From positions 39,369-103,368 of the forward strand of contig BBZU01000010.1 of assembly GCA_001304995.1 (NCBI GenBank): 64,000 nt of DNA, written 5' to 3'. A program made the position numbers and the translations under genes. Shown one piece after another: positions 44,729 through 56,961 of the stretch (positions are counted from its first letter, which is position 1; each line of letters opens with the position of its first letter). Under the pieces are notes generated by a model that did no database searches, was not told where the DNA came from, and saw nothing but the letters and a program-made list of their open reading frames with translations. This stretch comes from Clostridia bacterium UC5.1-1D10 (GTDB taxonomy: Bacteria > Bacillota > Clostridia > Lachnospirales > Anaerotignaceae).

Positions 44729-46066
44729 TTAGATTCTATTGGAGTTTCTCCAAATTTTCTGCTTGTCCGCTGCGGCAATGAGTTCATCCCTGAAATCAGG
44801 ATGTGCCAGAGAAATGAGCAGTTCTGCTCTTTCCCATGTGCTTCTGCCTGCCAGATTCACAATGCCGTATTCTGTTACGATATAGAACGCCTGTGTTCTG
44901 GGCGTTGTGATGATGTCCCCCTGTGTAAACTTGGGCAGGATTCTGGATTTGAGATTGCCAGCCTTATCCCGATAAGAAGATGTCATGCAGATAAAGCCTT
45001 TCCCGCCAGGCGCGTCATAAGCCCCTGTGGAAAAGTCCAGCTGTCCGCCGGTACCAGAAATATGGCGTGTGCCTGCGCTTTCAGAAGAAACCTGACCATA
45101 CAGGTCAATGGCAATACAGTTGTTGATGGAAATCATATTTTCCATCTGTGCCATAACGCTGGGCTGGTTTACATAGTCCATGGGGAAAGACAAAAGACCC
45201 TGATTTTCTCCTACCCAGTCATAGAGCCGCTGGGAACCCAGTGCAATGCCAAATACACCTTTCCCACGGTGCAGTGTTTTCCGGCTGTTTGTCAATTTAC
45301 CAGCTTCGTACAAGTCTACAAAACCATCAGAAAGGAGTTCTGTATGCATACCCAAATCCTTCAGATCGGATTCTGCCATCAATTTACCTACGGAGTTTGG
45401 CATACCGCCAATACCCAGCTGAATGGTAGCACCATCAGGGATATGAGGCAAAAGCAGAGAAGCAATCTTTTCATCAATTTCTGTTGCAGGAGGAATGGGC
45501 AGCTGTGCCAGCGGTTTATGTGCCCCTTCTACCACCACATCTACTTCAGAAATATGGATGCAGTCTTCCTGACCGCCATAGACATGGGGCATATGTTCGT
45601 TAACTTCCAGAATAATCAGATCTGCTGCATCCAGAATGGCTCTGGTAGTGCAGTTTACCATGGAGAAATTGAAAAATCCCTTACTGTCCATGGGTGCCAC
45701 GGAAATCATAGCCACATTTACGGTCAAGTACCGTCTGTAATAAGACGCCATATTACGGAAGATCATAGGAATATAATTGCAAAGACCTTCATCGCACAGT
45801 TTCCGTTCATAACCGGAGCAATGCCAGCTGTTATAGGTAAATGTTCTCCGTTCTCTATCCTGTTCTACTGCCTGAATGGGCTGCATTGCTAAGGAACCGC
45901 GAATCTTGATATCTCTCAGTTCATCTTTACGTTTTGCCAGTGCCGCATCCAGCAGCACAGGAAAACCGATTCCTACGCTGTAATCCACCCAGTCGCCGTC
46001 TTTCACCAGTTTCACTGCTTCTTCCGGTGTTCTCAATTTTCTTTTATATTCTTCTGCAAAATTCAT
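44729..46066 (-). CDS. Acyl-CoA:acetate CoA-transferase, butyryl-CoA type
   Basis: This 445-aa member of the acetyl-CoA hydrolase/transferase family has the segments LEVNEHMPHVYGGQEDCIH, IQLGIGGMPNSVG, GMHTELLSDGFVDL and SSESAGTRHISGTGGQLDF, which are typical of butyryl-CoA:acetate or 4-hydroxybutyrate CoA-transferases. These move CoA from butyryl-CoA to acetate and so finish butyrate fermentation. Substrate preference cannot be settled from sequence. Start 46066 follows GGGAGTG. Monocistronic. Confidence 0.82.
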   Translation of the reverse strand: MNFAEEYKRKLRTPEEAVKLVKDGDWVDYSVGIGFPVLLDAALAKRKDELRDIKIRGSLAMQPIQAVEQDRERRTFTYNSWHCSGYERKLCDEGLCNYIPMIFRNMASYYRRYLTVNVAMISVAPMDSKGFFNFSMVNCTTRAILDAADLIILEVNEHMPHVYGGQEDCIHISEVDVVVEGAHKPLAQLPIPPATEIDEKIASLLLPHIPDGATIQLGIGGMPNSVGKLMAESDLKDLGMHTELLSDGFVDLYEAGKLTNSRKTLHRGKGVFGIALGSQRLYDWVGENQGLLSFPMDYVNQPSVMAQMENMISINNCIAIDLYGQVSSESAGTRHISGTGGQLDFSTGAYDAPGGKGFICMTSSYRDKAGNLKSRILPKFTQGDIITTPRTQAFYIVTEYGIVNLAGRSTWERAELLISLAHPDFRDELIAAADKQKIWRNSNRI

Positions 46067-46164
46067 TCTTTCACTCCCATCTTCATACTGAAACATATTT
46101 TATCACATTTTTCACGCATGATGCACGAAATTGAAACAAAAAATAGAATTCCTACATATATCCC

Positions 46165-46224
46165 TTCAAAATATGATAGCTGGAATCCTTTCTATTTCAA
46201 GAATTCCGGCTATCATATTTTTAT
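46165..46224 (-). terminator. Hairpin downstream of the nucleoside hydrolase gene
   Basis: AAATATGATAGC/GCTATCATATTT (46209-46220 with 46169-46180) with further inner pairing. Short T stretches flank it on both strands, so it probably stops transcription from either side. Confidence 0.7.
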
Positions 46225-46274
46225 GGAACGATACCTGACAGGCTTTGCTTTTTCTTTCAAAAACATTTCATTTA

Positions 46275-47218
46275 TCAGTTTCCCAGAAAAGCACACATGA
46301 GGATTTCTTTCAAATGTGTCTCTAATTTCGGAGAGTCCACACCAATACAAACCTTCACGTTGGGATTTGCCTCGCGCAGTTTCATGGGATCACCAATGGT
46401 ACGGCCTGCCGCTTCTCCTTCTGTGACAACGGTCATATGCATGGGAAGCATGGTAAACCATTCAGGATGTACGGCGCAGACAGCAGCAGAAGGATCATGG
46501 AGATAGCATGCGGTACCACCGCTGTGTTCATGCTGACTGATATAGTATGCCACCATATCCGCATATTTTTCTCCTGCCAAAGTTTCGCAGTTTTTCCAAG
46601 CCTGCAAATCTTCCAATGTCAGCTGAGAACGCTGCGTCACATCCAGACCTACCATAGTCACATCCAGGCCGCTTTCAAAGAGGATTTTTGCTGCCAAGGG
46701 ATCTTTGGAAATATTGGCTTCCGCATAGGGGCTTACATTACCGGGAACAGTCAGCGCACCGCCCATGATCACAATTTTTCCCATCATTTCTTTGATTTCC
46801 GGGGCTTTATTCAATGCCGCCGCCAGATTCGTCTGAGGGCCTGTTGCCACGATGACCAGTTCTTTTCCGTATTTTTTCACAGATTCAATGATAAAATCCA
46901 CAGCATCCATCTGGGAAGCATGTTCCGCAGCCACAGGCAGTTCTACCTGTCCCACACCATTTTCCCCATGGATTCTGGCGCTGACTTCATGACGGACAAA
47001 AACATCCTGTGTCAGTGCTTTTTCTCACCCAGAAAAACGGGAATTTCCGGTTTGCCCATCATTTCCAACAGATTCAGCACATTCTGTACGCCCACTTCTG
47101 TATACACATTGCCATAAGTACCTGTTACGCCGATCAGTTCCAAATCTGGGCTGCCTACGGCATAGGCAAGCGCCATAGCGTCATCAATACCTGTATCCAA
47201 ATCCAGTATCAGTTTCAT
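46275..47218 (-). CDS. Nucleoside hydrolase (frameshifted)
   Basis: IU-type nucleoside hydrolases split ribonucleosides into base and ribose. The calcium-binding N terminus is LDLDTGIDDAMAL (Asp6, Asp8, Asp12, Asp13), with ATGPQTNLAAAL and IVIMGGALTVPGNVSPYAEANI later. A five-base run (47019-47023) should be six; correction gives 314 aa joined at LGEKKALTQD. Start 47218 follows AAGGAGGAAAATT. Substrate base unknown. Confidence 0.92.
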
Positions 47219-47237
47219 AATTTTCCTCCTTATACTG

Positions 47238-47276
47238 CAAAAAATGGGTAAAACCGAAAAAGGTTTTACCCATTTA
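47238..47276 (-). terminator. Terminator of the V-ATPase operon
   Basis: A perfect 14-bp stem (47262-47275 with 47242-47255) with a 6-nt loop runs into TTTTTTGC on the minus strand, 26 bp past the subunit D stop. Confidence 0.94.
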
Positions 47277-47301
47277 TCCACAGATCTAATGAAAATCAGG
47301 C

Positions 47302-47976
47302 TCAGGCGTGTGCCGCTTCGTCCTGTTTTCTCTTTTCCTCGATGGTTTTCTTCAAAACCATATCTTTGACCTTCATCAGTCGTGTGGTGCTGGCTCTTTC
47401 GTTTTCCTCCAGCTTCATGGCAATAAACTTAATGGTTTCCTGATAATTGGGAATCATTACGTTTTCCAGTGCGTTTACACGACGGCGGGTACGTTCAATT
47501 TCCTGTGCCAAAAGCTGTGCTGTCTTTTCGCTTTCTGCAAGACGCAGCAGAGGCTCCATGGCATCGGAGAAAGAATTCATGGCGCTGTCCAACTCCCCGG
47601 AGGTAAATGCTGTACCATAAGGATAAATATCCCCGCTGCCTTCCTCTTTCTGGAAGTCAAACACAGGTACGTTTACGCTCATGATGTTGCGGTTCTTTAC
47701 TTTGACCGCTACGGACTGCTGGGGAATCATCAGCGCTTCCGCCAATGTGCTTTCGCTCATAACGGCTCTGGCGATGATGAAGTTCTGGTATGCGCTTTCC
47801 AAAGCTGCTTCCGCCTGTTCACGGAGCCGTTTGTTTTCCCGCACGATTTCCAGAAACTGTTTCATCAGTTCGTCCAGTTTATCTTTCAGCAGCTTATGAC
47901 CTCTGGTCGCGGTTTTGAGTTGACGTTTGAGCCTTGTCATTTCCATTCGGGTAGGATTGACATTCAATTTAGCCAC
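47302..47976 (-). CDS. ntpD: V-type ATP synthase subunit D
   Basis: This 224-aa coiled-coil protein forms the central rotor shaft of the V1 motor. The N terminus MAKLNVNPTRMEMTRLKRQL and the C-terminal NALENVMIPNYQETIKFIAMKLEENER are strongly conserved in subunit D. Last gene of the operon, 6 bp from subunit B. Confidence 0.95.
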   Translation of the reverse strand: MAKLNVNPTRMEMTRLKRQLKTATRGHKLLKDKLDELMKQFLEIVRENKRLREQAEAALESAYQNFIIARAVMSESTLAEALMIPQQSVAVKVKNRNIMSVNVPVFDFQKEEGSGDIYPYGTAFTSGELDSAMNSFSDAMEPLLRLAESEKTAQLLAQEIERTRRRVNALENVMIPNYQETIKFIAMKLEENERASTTRLMKVKDMVLKKTIEEKRKQDEAAHA

Positions 47977-47982
47977 AATGCA

Positions 47983-49358
47983 TCACTCCTCGTCCGCCAG
48001 ATATTTTTCCAGATATTCGTCACGAATACGTTTCAATTCGCTCTTAGGCAGCATACGCAGCAGTTTCCAGCCAGTATCCAGTGTCTGCTCAATGGTTCTG
48101 TCTGTACGGAAGCCCTGAGAAACATACTGTTTTTCAAATTCATCGGCGAATTTCGCATACATCAGGTCGATATCGGACAATGCGCTTTCACCCAGAATTG
48201 CCATCAGTTCTTTTGCGTCTTTCCCGCGGGAATATGCCGCAAAGAGCTGGTTCATAGTATCGGCATGGTCTTCACGAGTCTTGTCTTTCCCGATACCTTT
48301 ATCTTTCAGACGGGACAGGGAAGGCAGAACGTCGATAGGAGGCTGGATGCCTTTTTATACAGGTCACGGCTCAGGATGATCTGACCTTCTGTGATATACC
48401 CTGTCAAGTCAGGGATGGGATGTGTCTTATCATCTTCAGGCATGGTCAGAATAGGGATCATGGTGATGGAGCCGGGTTTGCCTTTGATACGGCCTGCACG
48501 TTCATACATGGTAGCCAAGTCAGTATACAGATAACCGGGGTAACCACGACGGCCAGGAACTTCCTTCTTCGCCGCAGATACTTCACGAAGGGCTTCTGCG
48601 TAGTTTGTGATATCTGTCAGGATAACCAGTACGTGCATGCCCTGTTCAAATGCCAGATATTCCGCAGCAGTCAGTGCCATACGAGGGGTACATACACGTT
48701 CTACGGCAGGGTCATTTGCCAGGTTTACGAATACGACAGAACGGTCGATAGCACCTGTCTGTTTAAAGTCGTTAATGAAGAATTCAGCATCTTCGAATGT
48801 GATACCGATGGCCGCGAATACTACGGCGAATTTGGAATCAGTACCGCGAACCTTCGCCTGTCTTGCGATCTGTACTGCCAGATTTGCATGAGGCAGACCA
48901 GAACCAGAGAAGATAGGCAGTTTCTGACCACGAACCAGTGTGTTCAGACCGTCGATAGCGGAAACACCTGTCTGAATGAATTCCGCAGGATATTCTCTTG
49001 CTGCGGGGTTCAAAGGTGCGCCGTTGATGTCCAGACGTTTTTCAGGGATGATGTCGGGGCCATTATCGATGGGTTTACCCATACCACTGAAGACACGACC
49101 TAGAATGTCAGGAGATACGCCGAAGTCCAAGCTCTTGCCCAAGAAACGAACTTTACTGTCGGACAGGTTGATACCTGTTGCGCTTTCGAACAGCTGTACC
49201 AGAGCGGTATCACCGTTTACTTCCAGTACTTTACATCTTCTGACTTCACCATTGGACAATTCAATTTCGCCCAGTTCATCGTATTTTACGCCTTCTACGC
49301 CGGAAACAACCATCAGAGGGCCTGCGACTTCCTGAATGGAACGATATTCCTTTATCAT
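47983..49358 (-). CDS. ntpB: V-type ATP synthase subunit B (frameshifted)
   Basis: Subunit B is the non-catalytic nucleotide-binding partner of A in the V1 hexamer. It shows [26 protein letters not shown], where A has a P-loop, and [25 protein letters not shown]. Frame breaks at LSRDLYKK because a run has five bases (48352-48356) where six are needed; the rest, [20 protein letters not shown], is intact. Restored length is 458 aa. Overlaps subunit A by ATGA. Confidence 0.95.
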
Positions 49359-51130
49359 AATTCATCAGCCCCCTTTGCGATCAGATCTTTTACTTCATTT
49401 TTGATATCAGCTTCGATTTCATCGTAGCTCTTATCTACGTTTGCTTCTTCTACATATTTCGCACGGCCGATTCTTTCTACGACATCCAGTTTTGTGATCT
49501 TCTGGATAGGCACGCCCTGTTTGATGGCTTCGCCTGCTTCTGCGTAGAATGTCAGAATCAGTTTCAGCATACGATACTGTTTATGCAGAGAAGTATAGGT
49601 ATCTACTTCGTGGAAAGAGTTCTGATGCAGGAAGTCTTCACGGATGGAACGGGAAGTTTCCAGAATCAGTCTGTCACTGTGAGACAGGGAATCCACGCCG
49701 ACCAGCTGTACGATTTCCTGCAGTTCCGCTTCGGTCTGAAGCAGACGCATTGCTAATGTACGCTGTTCGGAGAAATGCACATCAACGTTCTTGTCTGCCC
49801 ATGCGTCTACTTTATCCTGATACAGGGAGTAGCTGGTCAGCCAGTTGATGGCAGGGAAATGACGTTTATACGCCAGAGAGGAATCCAGACCCCAGAACAC
49901 TTTGACAATACGCAGTGTTGCCTGAGATACGGGTTCGGATGTGTCACCACCAGGAGGAGATACGGCACCGATGGCTGTCAGTGTACCCATTCTGCCGTCA
50001 GAACCCAGGCAGACAACGCGGCCTGCTCTTTCATAGAACTGTGCCAGACGGGAACCCAGATAAGCGGGGTAACCTTCTTCACCGGGCATTTCTTCCAGAC
50101 GACCGGACATTTCACGAAGGGCTTCTGCCCAACGGGATGTGGAGTCAGCCATCAGCGCAACGCTGTAACCCATGTCACGGAAGAATTCCGCAATGGTGAT
50201 ACCTGTATAAATGGACGCTTCACGAGCCGCAACGGGCATATCGGAAGTGTTTGCAATCAGTACGGTTCTCTGCATCAGAGATTCGCCGGTACGAGGGTCT
50301 TTCAGTTCGGGGAATTCATTCAGTACGTCTGTCATTTCGTTCCCACGTTCGCCGCAGCCGATGTAAACAACGATATCGGCGTCAGCCCATTTTGCCAGCT
50401 GATGCTGTGTTACAGTCTTACCGCTGCCGAAGGGGCCGGGGATGGCTGCAACACCGCCTTTGGTAATGGGGAAGAATGTGTCGATAACCCGCTGCCCTGT
50501 TACCAGCAGAGAGTCGGGTGTTTCTTTTACTTTGTAAGGACGTTCCTTACGAACGGGCCATTTCTGCATCATGGTTACTTCGATGTCTTTGCCCTTTTCG
50601 TCTGTAATGATACAAACGGTTTCTTCTACGGTAAATTCACCGATATAGATTTCTTTGATGGTACCTTTTACGCCATAAGGAACCATGATACGGCATTCTA
50701 CTACCGCTGTTTCCTGTACTTTACCGATGATGTCGCCTGCTTCTACAACATCACCGATCTGGCGTGTGGGTTCAAATTTCCATTTCTTTTCTCTGTCCAG
50801 AGAAGGTGCTTCTACGCCCTTATGAATGTTTGTGCCGCTGACTTCATACAGCTTTTCCAGAGGACGCTGAATCCCATCATAAATGGTGGAAATCAGACCA
50901 GGGCCCAGTTCAACGCTCATGGGCATGCCAGTGGAAACCACTTCTTCACCGGGGCCCAGACCGGAGGTTTCTTCATAAACCTGAATGGACGCTCTGTCCC
51001 CGTGCATTTCGATGATTTCACCAATCAGGTGTTTATCGGATACACGCACCACGTCAAACATATTGGCTTCACGCATGTTTTCTGCGATGACCAATGGGCC
51101 TGACACCTTCACGATCGTGCCTGCTTTCAT
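49355..51130 (-). CDS. ntpA: V-type ATP synthase subunit A (catalytic)
   Basis: This 591-aa subunit hydrolyses or makes ATP. Walker A is GPFGSGKT (near residue 235), with [15 protein letters not shown], the bulge region typical of V/A-type A subunits, and [21 protein letters not shown]. Start ATG 51130 (MKAGTIVKV) is well spaced from AGGTGA; ATG 51142 abuts it. Confidence 0.96.
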   Translation of the reverse strand: MKAGTIVKVSGPLVIAENMREANMFDVVRVSDKHLIGEIIEMHGDRASIQVYEETSGLGPGEEVVSTGMPMSVELGPGLISTIYDGIQRPLEKLYEVSGTNIHKGVEAPSLDREKKWKFEPTRQIGDVVEAGDIIGKVQETAVVECRIMVPYGVKGTIKEIYIGEFTVEETVCIITDEKGKDIEVTMMQKWPVRKERPYKVKETPDSLLVTGQRVIDTFFPITKGGVAAIPGPFGSGKTVTQHQLAKWADADIVVYIGCGERGNEMTDVLNEFPELKDPRTGESLMQRTVLIANTSDMPVAAREASIYTGITIAEFFRDMGYSVALMADSTSRWAEALREMSGRLEEMPGEEGYPAYLGSRLAQFYERAGRVVCLGSDGRMGTLTAIGAVSPPGGDTSEPVSQATLRIVKVFWGLDSSLAYKRHFPAINWLTSYSLYQDKVDAWADKNVDVHFSEQRTLAMRLLQTEAELQEIVQLVGVDSLSHSDRLILETSRSIREDFLHQNSFHEVDTYTSLHKQYRMLKLILTFYAEAGEAIKQGVPIQKITKLDVVERIGRAKYVEEANVDKSYDEIEADIKNEVKDLIAKGADEL

Positions 51131-51151
51131 ATTTTCATTCACCTACAATCT

Positions 51152-51469
51152 TTATTCACTAAACAATATATCCGCGCCGATAGCACGTTTTGCTGATTCT
51201 CTGACTTCGTTCATGCCAAGGCCCATGCTGCCGCCGATACCGGGGATGACAATGATGGCCGGCAATTCAAAGTCCTTATATTTTGCAAGACTTTCTCCTG
51301 CCTGAAGACTAGCCTGTTCGGTAATATAAATGATGGCATATTCCTTTTCTGCCAGGCTATGGATGGTTTTCTTAATTTCTTCAGGCGTATAAGCGGGGAA
51401 AATATCAATCCCCAGAGCGAGGAAGCCCATGATGCTGTCTTTATCGCCAATGATACCAACTTTAGACAT
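51152..51469 (-). CDS. ntpG: V-type ATP synthase subunit F
   Basis: This 105-aa Rossmann-like protein binds the rotor shaft (subunit D). It shows KVGIIGDKDSIMGFLALGID at the N terminus, YAIIYITEQA, and IIVIPGIGGSMGLG. It corresponds to NtpG of Enterococcus hirae. Its start lies within the end of subunit C. Confidence 0.93.
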   Translation of the reverse strand: MSKVGIIGDKDSIMGFLALGIDIFPAYTPEEIKKTIHSLAEKEYAIIYITEQASLQAGESLAKYKDFELPAIIVIPGIGGSMGLGMNEVRESAKRAIGADILFSE

Positions 51470-52438
51470 AAACTTCTCTCACCCTCTCTTTGATAATTTC
51501 TGTATCAATGTTATGAAGCTTACAGGTCAGAATGATTCTGACACATTTCGCTTCTGCTTCTTTCGCCAGGATATAAGCCACAACAGGCTCAGGCGTCAGT
51601 GTTTTGTATTTTGCCTCCTTGATATATTCCATCAGGAAGTCGTCACATGCTTTTTCAAAACCGTAAAGCCTTTGTCCATATACTGTTCACAAAGGGCACC
51701 GTAAGAAGTTTCCTTCAGCACCGGCAGCATACTTTCTTCACGATATGCCCGCTGGAACACATCCATGCGGATTTCACCGCCGGGCACACAAGCATCTTCA
51801 AAGGCTTCAAAAGGACGTCCCATCTGTTTCACACGCAAAATGGTTTTCAAGTTAGTCAAATCTGCCAACATGGTCACATATTTGCGTACGAAGGAATTTT
51901 TCATCTGAGAAGCTCTCTCATCCATGGCAGCGAAGCATGCTTTATCCAAAACAGTGTCGATATACTGACCGTTTTTGGTCTTTGCATACAGGCTGATGGC
52001 TTCTTCCACAGCATCGCCGTCAATAGTAGGCATTTCCGCGTAATTGCGTTCCCGGAAGTTCTTTTTCATATCTTCCACGGGAATAGTGCCGCCACGCACC
52101 AGCAGCTTTTTGCCGTTAACTTTGGAAATTTCCTCTTTGATAAGCACCTTGATATTATGGTAATCATTCTTATAAAGGAAAATATCAATGAGGGCTTCAT
52201 CGGGAATGAGCTTTGCCACAGAAGTATAAGTTTCTTCCAGATGGGTTTCGATCATTTCCTCAAACTGGTGCACATCCTGCACCTGAGTTTTGCCATAAGC
52301 CGTATCAGAAAGCAGACGCAGCGCTTCTTCCGCGCTTTTTGCTTCTGCCATCTGCATGAGCTTTTGCTGGCTCAGCAGCTTATTTTCCATGGAACGCACA
52401 CTGGCCACGGCGAAAGGGTAAATTTTATTTTTAGACAT
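51462..52438 (-). CDS. ntpC: V-type ATP synthase subunit C (frameshifted)
   Basis: Subunit C (V0d/AC39 type) caps the membrane ring and holds the rotor stalk. The first 260 residues (KIYPFAVASVRSMENKLLS, LYKNDYHNIKVLIKEEI) are intact. At GFTV a run of four (51657-51660) should be five; correction continues FEKACDDFLMEYIKEAKYKT and EAEAKCVRIILTCKLHNIDT to a stop at 51462. Restored length is 325 aa, normal for the family. Confidence 0.93.
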
Positions 52439-52450
52439 TTCTACCCCTCC

Positions 52451-53011
52451 TTAAAATAAGATTTTTGCTGCTGTAATCTGCATTTCTTCTTTTTGTACCA
52501 TGATGATCGCATCAAAGGAATAGTTATACTCAATGTCACCGTTCTTTACTACAAAGCCGCTGTCAATGTCGCGGGTTTCATCAGAGAGCACATAGCCCTT
52601 TTCTTTTACCACATCTGCCAGACGTGCTTTGTCTTTTGCAGAAACGATGATTTCTTTGCCCTGGCTTTCGTCCAGACGTTCCAGCATGCCGCCGATTACT
52701 TTTGCATATTCTGCGTCAGGCAGGTTTTCCAGACGTTTTTTTGCTTCGGCGATGATTTCTTCCAGAATATCCTGTTTTTCCCGCAGGATTGCTTTCTTGG
52801 CTTCCATCTCTGCGCCGGAGATTTCTTTTGCACGGGCTTTTCTTGCTTCTTCCTCCGCATTTTTGCGGTAGGATTCTTTTTCACGGCGGGATTTTTCTTC
52901 CGCCGCTTTCATAATGGCATCTGCTTCCCGTTTGCCTTCCAGCATGAAGGCTTCGATTTCCTTGTCCGCTTCTGCCATGATTCTATCAATGATGATTTTA
53001 CCGTCGTTCAT
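52451..53011 (-). CDS. ntpE: V-type ATP synthase subunit E
   Basis: This 186-aa peripheral-stalk protein has a long charged helix (about 1-100, rich in Glu/Lys/Ala) and a C-terminal globular part (DTRDIDS-like turn, GFVVKNGDIEYNYSFDAI). It pairs with the small G/H subunit to brace V1 against subunit I. Start 53011 is ten bases after AAAGGAGG; ATG 53020 is too close. Confidence 0.92.
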   Translation of the reverse strand: MNDGKIIIDRIMAEADKEIEAFMLEGKREADAIMKAAEEKSRREKESYRKNAEEEARKARAKEISGAEMEAKKAILREKQDILEEIIAEAKKRLENLPDAEYAKVIGGMLERLDESQGKEIIVSAKDKARLADVVKEKGYVLSDETRDIDSGFVVKNGDIEYNYSFDAIIMVQKEEMQITAAKILF

Positions 53012-53038
53012 AGGAGTCATACCTCCTTTATCCGCAAA

Positions 53039-55497
<2,459 letters not shown>

Positions 55498-55511
<14 letters not shown>

Positions 55512-55824
55512 AAGTACCCACAACCTTTCCGATGACCGCCTGTATTGCTTCCTCTTTCTTTCCCGCAGCCTGCTTTCTGATTTCCTGACAAGCTTCCTGA
55601 GCTTCTCTGCGAATACCCTGGATGGTCATTTCGCTGTCTTCCACAGCATTTTTGACTGTTTCATCCACCATGAGCAGTCCGTCCTTGCGGGTCTTTTCCA
55701 GCAGCGCCGCTGCTTCCGCCTGCGCTTTCACCTTCAATTCTTCCGCCTGTGCCGCTGCCTGGCGTTTTTTCTCCACAGCCTGCGCTTCTGCATCCACAAT
55801 ACTTTTCAGAATTTCATAAGCCAC
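55498..55824 (-). CDS. V-type ATP synthase subunit G/H (small stalk subunit)
   Basis: This 108-aa alanine/glutamate/lysine-rich coiled coil (AQAVEKKRQAAAQAEELKVK) is the partner of subunit E in the peripheral stalk, matching NtpF by position. The likely start is GTG 55824, six bases after GAGAGGTG; a longer start at 55833 overlaps that site. First gene of the nine-gene operon in the order G/H-I-K-E-C-F-A-B-D. Confidence 0.85.
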
Positions 55825-55969
55825 TTTTATCACCTCTCTCGCTGCAAGTTTACTGCATGTTATCAGGTGTTTCTAATGTATAGACACAAAAAACACTTTT
55901 TTGTTAAAAAAATGTCAATTTATGTTTCCTTACATAAAAAATATCCCAAGAATAAACAAATGCAGTTTC

Positions 55970-56064
55970 CCCTTCTCTTCTTAATATAATACAAAAAAGA
56001 GAAGGTCATATCTGGTAAAAAATGTCTAATATGAATAAGTTTTACCAGTCCCTTCCAGATATGT
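55970..56064 (-). promoter_or_regulatory. Structured 5' leader of the V-ATPase operon
   Basis: Two alternative helices share bases: CATATCTGG/CCAGATATG (56055-56063 with 56007-56015), and CTGGTAAAA/TTTTACCAG (56040-56048 with 56012-56020). A third stem CCTTCTCTT/AAGAGAAGG (55997-56005 with 55971-55979) follows. None carries a terminator tail. The leader is about 260 nt; I recognise no riboswitch class. Confidence 0.45.
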
Positions 56065-56092
56065 ATCAAATATCAAACATACCTTAATCTAA

Positions 56093-56121
56093 ATAATAAT
56101 GGTTCTTTCCTACATTGTCAA
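56093..56121 (-). promoter_or_regulatory. Promoter of the V-ATPase operon
   Basis: Minus-strand TTGACA (56116-56121), 17-bp spacer, TATTAT (56093-56098), about 270 bp upstream of the first gene. Confidence 0.8.
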
Positions 56122-56195
56122 TATACACTTCCGCCCCTATGATTATAGAAAAATGAAGATTTCCCAACATTATTGTTAAATATAAATCGAAAATT

Positions 56196-56290
56196 TTTCA
56201 TAAAAAATAAAAACCCTGATTTTTAAAGGTCTTGCGAGGGATACTTTGCGTCCTATCTATTTGCAGGCAAAATGATTCACCGTTATTTTT
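56196..56290 (-). other. Unassigned RNA-like element with terminator in a 680-bp intergenic region
   Basis: The gap between the NUDIX and V-ATPase genes has no convincing coding frame. On the minus strand it holds GCAAA (56261-56265) and GGACGCAAAG (56244-56253), which recall the core of c-di-GMP-I (GEMM) riboswitches, then a short ACCTT/AGGGT hairpin followed by TTTTATTTTTT. The GEMM P1b stem is not evident, so the assignment is weak. Confidence 0.3.
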
Positions 56291-56442
56291 TCTATTGATT
56301 TCATATGCAATTGTGCATATACCACAAAATCCTGTTGCTCAATTTAGATATTCTTTTCCTCTTTTACCATTGTCATACCGGGCGAATATGCGTTCTTTTC
56401 CGCTTTAATCTGACAGCGAAATTTTTTTTGCAGATTTTTCTG

Positions 56443-56493
56443 CAAAAAAAAGACTTTGTTTTCACCAGGGATCTCTCCATGGAAACAAAGTCC
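56443..56493 (-). terminator. Terminator of the NUDIX gene
   Basis: On the minus strand a long stem pairs GGACTTTGTTTCC (56481-56493) with the AAACAAAGTCT region (56451-56461) and ends in eight T. It lies 15 bp past the NUDIX stop. Confidence 0.9.
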
Positions 56494-56507
56494 TTCTTTT
56501 GTGCTAT

Positions 56508-56933
56508 TTAGTGATTCTCTACGGCTTCCAAGGCACGGAAAATATCACGTTTCATCCAATGAGGCAGTTCACTTTCTTCCACCTCGTCTTTATGCAGCCA
56601 CAAAAAACCATCATGTTCTTTGCTCAGCTGCACTTCTCCCCCTGTCCAAACAGCTGCATATGTAAAAATACAGAGGTGAATCTGATTCCGGATGATGTCA
56701 AACATAGAAACAGGTCTGCCAATTTCCACAGACAGGGATGTTTCTTCCCGAATCTCCCGCAGCAGCCCATCTTCCGCTTTTTCGTAAAAATGCAGCCCGC
56801 CGCCTGGCAGATCCCATTTCTGGTATTTGTTCATATAACTGCCTGCCATTTCTCCTTTGGAACGACGCAGCACCAACACTTCATCCCCCCGGACAATGAC
56901 AGCTTTCACAGCCACCGCAAAATCCCGATGCAT
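56508..56933 (-). CDS. NUDIX hydrolase
   Basis: This 141-aa NUDIX enzyme has the 23-residue box GGGLHFYEKAEDGLLREIREE, with the REIREE metal-binding core intact and the final Gly replaced by Thr-Ser. NUDIX hydrolases cleave nucleoside diphosphates linked to other groups; substrate not predictable. Start 56933 follows GGGAGGTG. The gene precedes a strong terminator. Confidence 0.9.
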   Translation of the reverse strand: MHRDFAVAVKAVIVRGDEVLVLRRSKGEMAGSYMNKYQKWDLPGGGLHFYEKAEDGLLREIREETSLSVEIGRPVSMFDIIRNQIHLCIFTYAAVWTGGEVQLSKEHDGFLWLHKDEVEESELPHWMKRDIFRALEAVENH

Positions 56934-56961
56934 CTGATTCACCTCCCTTCCTGATTTTTTC

